64,000 nucleotides of DNA from Betaproteobacteria bacterium (lineage in GTDB: Bacteria; Pseudomonadota; Gammaproteobacteria; Burkholderiales; SG8-39), in NCBI GenBank assembly GCA_022340285.1, contig JAJDOG010000005.1, forward strand, positions 1 through 64,000. The letters run 5' to 3'. Shown here one piece after another: positions 29,182 to 36,373 of this stretch (positions are counted from its first letter, which is position 1; the number at the start of each line of letters is the position of its first letter). The position numbers and the translations under genes were made by a program. The notes under the pieces were generated by a model that made no database searches, was not told the origin of the DNA, and saw only the letters and a program-made list of their open reading frames with translations.

Positions 29182-29916
29182 TCAGACCGCCAGGTACGCG
29201 TTGCGGACTTCCTCGTTCGCAGAGAGCTCGGCAATCGTGCCGCCGAACCGGATATGCCCCTTCTCGATGATGTAGGCGCGGTCTGCCACCGCGGTAGCGA
29301 AATGCAGGTTCTGCTCCGACAGCAGTACCGAGAGCCCCTCCGCCTTGAGCTCCTTGATCGCCACCGCCATCTGGTCGACGATCACGGGCGCGAGTCCCTC
29401 CGAGGGCTCGTCGAGAAGGATGCACGAAGGGTTGCCCATCAACGTGCGCGCGATCGTCAGCATCTGTTGCTCGCCGCCCGAAGTGCGGCCGCCCGGCCGG
29501 TTTCGCATCTCGGCGAGATTTGGAAAGAGCGCAAAGAGCTTTTCCAGCGTCCACGACGGCACGCCCTCCCGCGGCGGCTGCCGACCGACGTCCAGATTCT
29601 CGGCAACGGTGAGGTCGGTGAAGATCCGGCGGTCCTCGGGAACGTATCCGAGGCCGCTGGCGGCGATCCGGTACGGGGGAAGCCCATCGATACGCTGGCC
29701 GGAGAACTTGATCTCGCCCTTGACGGCGGGAACCAGCCCGATGATCGTCTTGAGCGTGGTGGTCTTCCCGGCACCGTTCCGCCCGAGCAGGACTGCCACT
29801 TCCCCGCGGCGCACGGTGAACGACACGTCGGACAGGATATGCGCGCGGCCGTAGTACGCATGGACGCCGCTGAGCTCCAGTATCGGAGCGTCCGCCGTCA
29901 TCGGGGCGGCGCTCAC
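29182..29916 (-). CDS. livF: Branched-chain-type ABC transporter ATPase LivF
   Basis: A 244-residue ATPase of the hydrophobic amino acid uptake family. Walker A GRNGAGKTT, the TSGGEQQ signature, Walker B CILLDEPSEGLAP and the switch His-like segment are visible. The GTG at 29916 overlaps the livG stop (GTGA); an ATG at 29901 five codons later is the alternative. Importers of this family also carry urea, amides, aromatics and N-heterocycles, so the substrate should be read from context. Confidence 0.88.
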   Translation of the reverse strand: MSAAPMTADAPILELSGVHAYYGRAHILSDVSFTVRRGEVAVLLGRNGAGKTTTLKTIIGLVPAVKGEIKFSGQRIDGLPPYRIAASGLGYVPEDRRIFTDLTVAENLDVGRQPPREGVPSWTLEKLFALFPNLAEMRNRPGGRTSGGEQQMLTIARTLMGNPSCILLDEPSEGLAPVIVDQMAVAIKELKAEGLSVLLSEQNLHFATAVADRAYIIEKGHIRFGGTIAELSANEEVRNAYLAV

Positions 29917-30665
29917 GCTTCCCCCCGCGAGCCGAGATAGACTTGCCGGACTTCGGGGTTCGCGCGGATCTGGTCGCCCGTGCCCGAAGCGATGAGCTCG
30001 CCGCGGTTGAGCACGATCACCCGATCGGCGTGCCCGAACACCACGTCCATGTCGTGCTCGGTGTAGAGCACCGCGATTCCGCGCTCCCGCACGATTTCGC
30101 CGGCGAGTGCCATCAGGGCGATGCGCTCCTTCGGCGCCATGCCCGCGGTCGGCTCGTCCATCAGCAGCAGCCGGGGATCGTTCGCGAGCGCCATGGCCAG
30201 CTCGACGCGCTTCAGGTCGCCGTACGCCAGCACCGAGCAGGCGCGGTCGGCCTGTTCCAGTATGCCGACCCGCGCGAGTAGTTCTTCGGCGGCCGCACGA
30301 TGAAGGGAGGACGCGCGTGGCCACAGACGCGACAACTGCCCGTGATGCGAGAGGAGCGCCATCTGGATGTTCTCCCGCACGGTCATCGATGCGAACGTCG
30401 CGGTGATCTGGAATGTACGGCCGACGCCCATGCGCCAGATCTCGCGCGGCTTGCGCCCGACGGTCTCCGCGCCGCCGATGCGAACCGTTCCGCTGTCCGG
30501 TGTCAGCTGGCCGTTCACCATGTTGAAGCAGGTCGTCTTGCCCGCCCCGTTCGGACCGATCATCGCGAGCAGCTCGCCCTCCCTCACTTCGAACGAGACG
30601 CTCTGCACGGCCTGAACCCCGCCAAAGGATTTGCTGAGCCCGCTGATCGCGAGGACAGCGCTCAT
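29913..30665 (-). CDS. livG: Branched-chain-type ABC transporter ATPase LivG
   Basis: A 250-residue ATPase with Walker A GPNGAGKTT near 36-44, the LAYGDLKR signature variant typical of LivG, Walker B LLLMDEPTAGM and the HDMDVVF switch. It starts with ATGA overlapping the permease stop. It pairs with livF under the fused permease. Confidence 0.9.
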   Translation of the reverse strand: MSAVLAISGLSKSFGGVQAVQSVSFEVREGELLAMIGPNGAGKTTCFNMVNGQLTPDSGTVRIGGAETVGRKPREIWRMGVGRTFQITATFASMTVRENIQMALLSHHGQLSRLWPRASSLHRAAAEELLARVGILEQADRACSVLAYGDLKRVELAMALANDPRLLLMDEPTAGMAPKERIALMALAGEIVRERGIAVLYTEHDMDVVFGHADRVIVLNRGELIASGTGDQIRANPEVRQVYLGSRGEA

Positions 30666-32545
30666 TCGATCTCCTCGGCGCGTCCGAACCGCCAGGCGAG
30701 GAATCCCACGATGCCGCGCGGAAAGGCGAGCACGATCACCAGGATGGTCAAGCCGAGCAGAGATTGCCAGTATTCGGTGTTGCGCGCGATCGTGTCTTGC
30801 AGCCAAGTGAAGGCCGCCGCCCCGACTGCGGGCCCCGACAGCGTCTGAACCCCACCGAGCAGAACCATGACGAGGCCGTCGACCGAGCGCGAGATAGCCA
30901 TCACCTCGGGCGACACGCTGCCCTTCGAGAACGCGTAAATGGCGCCAGCCAGTCCCGCGAATGCGCCGGCCAGCGTGAAGGCCGCCCACTGAATGCGCTG
31001 CAGGTCGATGCCGATCGCGTCACAGCGCAGCGGCGAATCGCGCCCTGCTCGGAGCGCGTAGCCGAAGGGTGCGTACACAATCCTTCGCATCGCGAGAAGA
31101 CCGGCTGCACAGAGGAGCAGCGTGAGGACGTAGTACGTCGGCTTCGCCGAAAGCCACGCGGCCGGCCAGATGCCGACCATTCCGTTGCTGCCGCCGGTGA
31201 AACTGTCCCATTGAAAGACGATCGACCAGCCGATCTGCGCGAACGCCAGCGTGAGCATTGCGAGATACACACCGGAGAGGCGAACGCAGAACCATCCGAA
31301 TAGGGCTGCGCCGAGCGCGGCAACAAACGGCGCGGCGACGAGGGCCGCCTCCATCGGGAATCCGGCCCGCAGCAGCAGCAATCCGGCGCCGTACGCGCCG
31401 AGTCCGAAGTAGGCGGCGTGACCGAACGACACCATCCCGGCGGGGCCCATGAGGAAGTGCAGGCTCGCCGCAAAGAGCGCGAATACCAGAATGTCGATCA
31501 TCAGCACCACGTTGTAGGCCGTGCCGTATGCCGGAAGCGCTAGGAGCGCCACACCCAGGACCACCGCGCCGGCGACGAGGCCGCGCGACGCCGGGCGCAA
31601 GGGAGGCTCGATGTGCGACGGGGCGGCGCGCTGGATCGCCTGCGGCCGGCCGAGCAGTCCCCAGGGACGCACCACCAGCACCACGGCCATCACGACGAAC
31701 TCGATCACCAGCGTGAGCTTCGAGAACGACACGACGACGCCGAGGATTTCCACGTTTCCGATGCCGATGCAGAACGCCTTCACCTCACCGATGATGAGCG
31801 CGGCGAGAAAGGCGCCCGGGATGCTGCCCATTCCTCCGACGACCACGATCACGAAGGCGTCCGAGATCGCCGACAGGTCGAGAAAAAGTTGCGCCGGCTC
31901 GCGGGGCACTTCGAGCGCACCACCGAGCCCCGCCAGAAAGGCACCCAGCGCAAAGACGCTCGTGAATAGCAGCTTCTGATTCACGCCCAGCGCGCCGACC
32001 ATCTCGCGATCCTGGGTCGCTGCGCGCACGAGCGTTCCCCATCGCGTCCGGTGCAGCAGCAACCAGAGCAGTCCGAGCACGAGCGGCCCGACCGCGATCA
32101 GGAAGAGGTCGTACTCGGGAAAGCGCCGCCCGGCGATGCTCACCGCGCCGTCGAGGCCCACCGCACGCGGGCCGAGGAGGTCCTCTGCGCCCCAGACCCA
32201 CAGAGCGAAGTCCTTGATGATCAGGACGAGCGCGAAGGTCGCCAGCAGCTGGAAGAGCTCCGGCGCCTGGTAGATGCGGCGCAGGATCAGGATCTCGATC
32301 AGCGCGCCGAGCGCGCCCACGGCGAGCGCTGCAACCAACATGCCGCCCCAGAATCCGAGCGGCCCGGCGGGCTGGAAGGCGTTGACCGCGCTGTACGCGA
32401 CGTAGATCCCGAGCATGTACAGCGAACCGTGCGCGAAGTTGACGATCCGCGTCACGCCGAAGATCAGCGACAGCCCGGTCGCGATGAGAAACAGCGTCGA
32501 CGCCGCCGCCAGGCCGTTCAGGAACTGGACGAGGATGCTCGCCAT
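30662..32545 (-). CDS. Fused LivH-LivM-type ABC permease
   Basis: A 627-residue integral membrane protein. Residues 1-290 match LivH (start VQFLNGLAAASTLFLIATG, motif RIVNFAHGSLYMLG) and about 320-627 match LivM (MGPAGMVSFGHAAYFGLG; GRDSPLRCDAIGID). The two permeases, usually separate genes, are joined by a short Pro-rich linker near 295-315. About 16 to 18 hydrophobic segments are expected. It lies 109 bp after livK. Confidence 0.9.
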   Translation of the reverse strand: MASILVQFLNGLAAASTLFLIATGLSLIFGVTRIVNFAHGSLYMLGIYVAYSAVNAFQPAGPLGFWGGMLVAALAVGALGALIEILILRRIYQAPELFQLLATFALVLIIKDFALWVWGAEDLLGPRAVGLDGAVSIAGRRFPEYDLFLIAVGPLVLGLLWLLLHRTRWGTLVRAATQDREMVGALGVNQKLLFTSVFALGAFLAGLGGALEVPREPAQLFLDLSAISDAFVIVVVGGMGSIPGAFLAALIIGEVKAFCIGIGNVEILGVVVSFSKLTLVIEFVVMAVVLVVRPWGLLGRPQAIQRAAPSHIEPPLRPASRGLVAGAVVLGVALLALPAYGTAYNVVLMIDILVFALFAASLHFLMGPAGMVSFGHAAYFGLGAYGAGLLLLRAGFPMEAALVAAPFVAALGAALFGWFCVRLSGVYLAMLTLAFAQIGWSIVFQWDSFTGGSNGMVGIWPAAWLSAKPTYYVLTLLLCAAGLLAMRRIVYAPFGYALRAGRDSPLRCDAIGIDLQRIQWAAFTLAGAFAGLAGAIYAFSKGSVSPEVMAISRSVDGLVMVLLGGVQTLSGPAVGAAAFTWLQDTIARNTEYWQSLLGLTILVIVLAFPRGIVGFLAWRFGRAEEIE

Positions 32546-32601
32546 GCGCGGTGAGACTGGAGGCGCCTACTGCAACCAGGGGCAGAACGTCGAACGCCGC
32601 A

Positions 32602-32636
32602 TGGCGGGACGCGCTGGGCGCCCCGCCACGTGGCGG
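32602..32636. repeat. Hairpin and 14-bp palindrome between livK and permease
   Basis: TGGCGGG (32602-32608) pairs with CCCGCCA (32622-32628) around a 13-nt loop, and CCGCCACGTGGCGG (32623-32636) is a perfect 14-bp palindrome just past the livK stop. Without a T-tract it looks less like a terminator than like an mRNA-stabilising hairpin that keeps binding-protein mRNA above permease levels, or an operator. Confidence 0.45.
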
Positions 32637-32654
32637 ATGGGTTCCGAGCGGCCG

Positions 32655-33860
32655 CTACTGGGCCGGGCGCATCTTGCGCACTTCGGCGTCGGAGGGCAGA
32701 TACTTGTCGCCAGGCGCGTAACTGAAGGAGGTCATCACGCCCTTGCCGTCCTTGACGCCGATCTGCCCCACGTAAGCGCCCATCGTCGACTGGTGGTCGA
32801 TCGCGCGATAGGTGATCGGCCCGAACGGCGTCTCCACCTGAAGCCCGCTCATCGCCGCGACCAGCTTTTCGGTATCAAGGCTTCCAGCTTTCTTGATCAC
32901 CGCCGCGATAGTCTGCACCAGCGAGAAGCCAACGACCGAGCCCAGACGCGGATAGTCATTGTATTTCTTCTGATAGGCATCGATGAACTTCTTGTGCTCG
33001 GGAGTGTTGATGTCCGCCCACGGGTAACCGGTCACGTACCAGCCCACGGGCGTCTCGCCTTTCAGCGGATCGAGATACTCGGGTTCGCCTGCCAGCAGGT
33101 TGAATACGGCACGGTCCTTGAAGAGCCCGCGCAGATTTCCTTCGCGCGCGAACTTCGCGAGGTCCGCGCCAAAAAGGGCCGAAAAGATCGCGTCGGGCTT
33201 GGCGTCCGCGAGTGCCTGGGAAACCGCGCCTGCGTCGATCTTGCCGAGCGCGGGCGCCTGCTCGCTCACGAACTCGACATTCGGCTGCTTTTCCTTGAGG
33301 AGCTTCTTGAAGGCCGCCACCGCCGATTGGCCGTATTCGTAATTCGGATAGACGACTGCCCAGCGCTTCTTGTTGAGCTTCACCGCTGCGTCGATGAGCA
33401 TCGCCGTCTGCATGTACACCGACGGACGCAACCGGAACGTGTAGCGATTGCCGTTGTCCCACACGATCTTGTCGGTGAGCGGTTCCGCCGCGATGAACAG
33501 CACTTTCTTCTGCTTCGCGAAGTCGCTGACCGCCAGCCCGATGTTCGACAGGAAAGTCCCGGAAATGAACGCCACCTTCTCGCGTGACATCAGCTCCTCG
33601 GCGAGCCGTACCGCATCGCCCTGGCTGCCGCCGTCGTCTCGGGAGACGATCTCCAGCTTCTTGCCAAGCACGCCGCCGGAGGCGTTGACCTCGTCGACGC
33701 CGAGCTCCCAGCCTTTCTTGTACGGCTCGAGGAACGCCGGAAAACGCTTGTAGCTGTTGATCTCGCCGACCTTGACGGTGCCCTGTGCGGCCGCCGGCGC
33801 CGCGAAGCACGTCGCCAGCGCATACGCGGCGACTGCGAGAAATGCCTTTCCTTGGTTCAT
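32655..33860 (-). CDS. ABC transporter substrate-binding protein, LivK type
   Basis: A 401-residue periplasmic binding protein of the Leu/Ile/Val family. A signal peptide ends near residue 25 (AAPAAAQG). The mature part starts VKVGEINSY and includes the type 1 periplasmic fold with EIVSRDDGGS and DAVRLAEELMSREKV. It is preceded by a strong GGAGGGGG site. It determines importer specificity, which is unknown here; family members in such clusters often bind aromatic acids or amides. Confidence 0.9.
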   Translation of the reverse strand: MNQGKAFLAVAAYALATCFAAPAAAQGTVKVGEINSYKRFPAFLEPYKKGWELGVDEVNASGGVLGKKLEIVSRDDGGSQGDAVRLAEELMSREKVAFISGTFLSNIGLAVSDFAKQKKVLFIAAEPLTDKIVWDNGNRYTFRLRPSVYMQTAMLIDAAVKLNKKRWAVVYPNYEYGQSAVAAFKKLLKEKQPNVEFVSEQAPALGKIDAGAVSQALADAKPDAIFSALFGADLAKFAREGNLRGLFKDRAVFNLLAGEPEYLDPLKGETPVGWYVTGYPWADINTPEHKKFIDAYQKKYNDYPRLGSVVGFSLVQTIAAVIKKAGSLDTEKLVAAMSGLQVETPFGPITYRAIDHQSTMGAYVGQIGVKDGKGVMTSFSYAPGDKYLPSDAEVRKMRPAQ

Positions 33861-33952
33861 GAATTCCCCCTCCGTGACGTTGTCAACTTCTGTCGCTCAT
33901 CTCGCGCGCGCCTGCCAGCCCGGGAGTCCCCACGCCTTCCGCGCACCACGCG

Positions 33953-33968
33953 TTGTCAATATACACAA
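33953..33968. promoter_or_regulatory. Operator-like pseudo-palindrome upstream of livK
   Basis: TTGTCAATATACACAA is a 16-bp near-palindrome (6 of 8 positions match) containing a TATATT -10-like core, in the 126-bp gap between the UPF0280 gene and livK. It resembles GntR-type operators, and no regulator gene lies in the cluster. Confidence 0.4.
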
Positions 33969-33986
33969 TTCCGGACGCGCTCTCTG

Positions 33987-34871
33987 CTAGCTCGCGCTCG
34001 TGAGCAAGCGGGCATGACCGCCCGCGATCCGATGCGCACCCTGCAGGGTCAGCAGCGCGCACCAGATCAGCCCGCGCCGCACGAAGTCGCTCGCCACCGC
34101 GGCGCCCTGATCGAGCGCGAGGGCCAACGAGTCTTCCGGCAGGATGCCGACGCCGACAGTCACCAGCCGGTTTCCGAGATCGGTGTTGTCGTCGACGTCG
34201 CGCGCGACAGCGCGCTCGACGGCCGGATGGTCGACATTGACCGCGTTGGCGATCAAGGTTGCCCCGGCGTCGGCTGCCGCGGCACTGCCGGCAAGGACCG
34301 TGACGCTGTCCGCGATGCCCAGGCTCCAGCTGCGGCCGCGCCAGCCACTGGTTGCGATCCCGCGTACCGGAAGCCCGGCATCGACTTCGAAGCTGCCGTC
34401 GAGCGCGTACGCGTGCCCGTGGCGCATGGCGTGGCGCGGGTCGTTCGCGACGCCGACCCTGAATGTCTCCTTCGGTGCGATGTGCAGCGAAATGTCGCCG
34501 CCATTGTTCACGTACGCCTTGCTCATGCCGGGCGCCGACACCATTGCCGCCAGCACTTCGTCGGCGACTGACCCTGCGACCGCAGCCATGGGCGTGATGA
34601 AGACGCTCCGGAACGGCAGACATGCAGCCACCATGCGGCGCGCGACGACGCCAGTCGCTCCTGTTGCCTCGCCCACCGGGCTGCGCAGTCGAGGCAACTC
34701 CGCGACAAGCTCCTCGAGCATCCCTTCGAACCGGTGCCACGCGCGCTCGTATCCGGCACGTACGGCGTCATCCTCACCCCAGGCCTCCAGCACCAGGTCG
34801 ATCGGTCCATGCTGGAAATGCCACCGCCGCGCGTCGAGCGCGATGCGCACGGGGCCGAGGCGCGCGTTCAT
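33987..34871 (-). CDS. UPF0280 family protein (ApbE-like fold)
   Basis: A 294-residue UPF0280 protein. Structures of archaeal members show similarity to ApbE flavin transferases, which attach FMN covalently to partner proteins, but no activity has been shown. Visible motifs include VNNGGDISLHI near 120 and GIATSGWRGRSWSLG near 165. The ATG at 34871 overlaps the stop of the reductase gene (ATGA), so the two are tightly coupled. Such coupling suggests that it matures or supports that reductase. Confidence 0.8.
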   Translation of the reverse strand: MNARLGPVRIALDARRWHFQHGPIDLVLEAWGEDDAVRAGYERAWHRFEGMLEELVAELPRLRSPVGEATGATGVVARRMVAACLPFRSVFITPMAAVAGSVADEVLAAMVSAPGMSKAYVNNGGDISLHIAPKETFRVGVANDPRHAMRHGHAYALDGSFEVDAGLPVRGIATSGWRGRSWSLGIADSVTVLAGSAAAADAGATLIANAVNVDHPAVERAVARDVDDNTDLGNRLVTVGVGILPEDSLALALDQGAAVASDFVRRGLIWCALLTLQGAHRIAGGHARLLTSAS

Positions 34872-36373
34872 CGCACTGCGTCCGCCGGCCAGGGGTTCAC
34901 GCCATCCCAGCTCGACACACGGTGACGCTCGGTCCGCAACACGTCCTCGACAGGGCGCACCCGATCCGTGTGCCCGCCAAGGCGCGCATAGTCGGCCTGG
35001 CGCATGGTGAATTCGATCGGCGAGACGATCGCCGGCGTCGGCACCCAGCCGAAAGAGTTTGCCGGCATGCGGGTCACATCGACCATCACCATGATCCCGC
35101 CTCCGGGCCACACGTAGGTCGGCGCACCGCCGCAGGTGACGTTGACAAGCAGATCCTTGATCGACCGGGTGAGGGCCACGGGGTTCTCGGTCACTCCCGC
35201 GCGCAATGACCCGCCCGCACCGGCGAGGTAGAGCACCGTGCACAGGGCCGGTTCGCAATTCTCGCCGATCCGGTCCACGACTTTTTTCACCGCCGCTGGA
35301 ATTTCGGCCGGAACCATGCGTAGATTCTCGTCGAGCACGAAGTAGGCGTAATCCTCGCCCGTCGTCGAGACCATGAGGACCCGCTCGCCCCGCCAGGCTT
35401 CCCCGGGCTCGATGCGCTTCACGATCTTGAGTGGATCCGTGATGTCCGTGCCCCCCCAGCCCGCACCCGGATTGGCCACCTGGAAGTAGCGCCCCGGCGT
35501 GGACTTGCGACCCGCAACGCGAATACCGCCCGGCCGCATGTCCAGGAACCGACCTGCCTGGTGTTCGCTCAGCACCCCGGTGATGTGGTCGTCGACGACC
35601 ACGACTTCGTCGACGTGGCCATGCCACTGCTGCGCGAAGATGCCGATCGTCGCCGAGCCGCATCCGACGCGCATGCGTTGCTCGGTGACCCCGTCTATCA
35701 CGGGCGGCGCTCCCGCCTGCACGATCAAGCGCGCGCCGCCTTCGATCTCGAGCTCGACCGGCTTGCAATTGCCGAGATCCATCATCAGGTCGCAGGTCAC
35801 GCGCCCTTCCTTCTTGCTGCCGCCGGTCAGATGATGGACGCCACCGAGCGAGAGCATCTGCGACCCGTATTCCATCGTGGTGACGTGGCCGACCGCCTCG
35901 CCGGCGCAGCGCACTGGTGCGCACTCGGGACCGATGTAGCGGTCCGTGTCGATCTTCACCTTGAAGCTGCAGTAGCTGAAGATCCCTTCGGTGACGACGG
36001 TTACCATGTCCACGTCGTCGCGCTTGGAAGAGACGATGAAGGGTGCCGGCTTGTAGTCAGGATAGGTCGTGCCGGACCCCACCCCGGTCACGAAGACGGA
36101 CGTGCCGGCGAGCACGCGCCCGTCCCAGGGCTGATCGCTCTGGAAAGGCACCAGCGCGCCCGCCTCGTTCACGACCTTCGCCGTGAGCAGCAGCGGATCG
36201 ACGCGCGTGAGCACGCCGCCCGAATTCGCGTAGCGGTCGCAGGCACCCGCACGGCCTTCACTGATCTGGCACAGCACCGGACACGCGTTGCAAACGACCT
36301 TCCCGCCACCTGGGCGCTCGAGCGGACCTTCGCCCGAACCTTGGTTCAACGGATCAGCGCGGGTCGTGCTCAT
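34868..36373 (-). CDS. 6-Hydroxynicotinate reductase-like iron-sulfur protein
   Basis: A 501-residue protein matching proteins annotated 6-hydroxynicotinate reductase. In Eubacterium barkeri, Hnr reduces 6-hydroxynicotinate with ferredoxin to 1,4,5,6-tetrahydro-6-oxonicotinate. An N-terminal cluster motif CNACPVLC plus Cys45 (Cys28, Cys31, Cys35, Cys45) can hold an Fe-S centre; further Cys occur near 134-155 (YCSF and PECAPVRC). It lies between the molybdenum hydroxylase and UPF0280, overlapping both by four bases. The substrate here may differ from 6-hydroxynicotinate. Confidence 0.8.
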   Translation of the reverse strand: MSTTRADPLNQGSGEGPLERPGGGKVVCNACPVLCQISEGRAGACDRYANSGGVLTRVDPLLLTAKVVNEAGALVPFQSDQPWDGRVLAGTSVFVTGVGSGTTYPDYKPAPFIVSSKRDDVDMVTVVTEGIFSYCSFKVKIDTDRYIGPECAPVRCAGEAVGHVTTMEYGSQMLSLGGVHHLTGGSKKEGRVTCDLMMDLGNCKPVELEIEGGARLIVQAGAPPVIDGVTEQRMRVGCGSATIGIFAQQWHGHVDEVVVVDDHITGVLSEHQAGRFLDMRPGGIRVAGRKSTPGRYFQVANPGAGWGGTDITDPLKIVKRIEPGEAWRGERVLMVSTTGEDYAYFVLDENLRMVPAEIPAAVKKVVDRIGENCEPALCTVLYLAGAGGSLRAGVTENPVALTRSIKDLLVNVTCGGAPTYVWPGGGIMVMVDVTRMPANSFGWVPTPAIVSPIEFTMRQADYARLGGHTDRVRPVEDVLRTERHRVSSWDGVNPWPADAVR

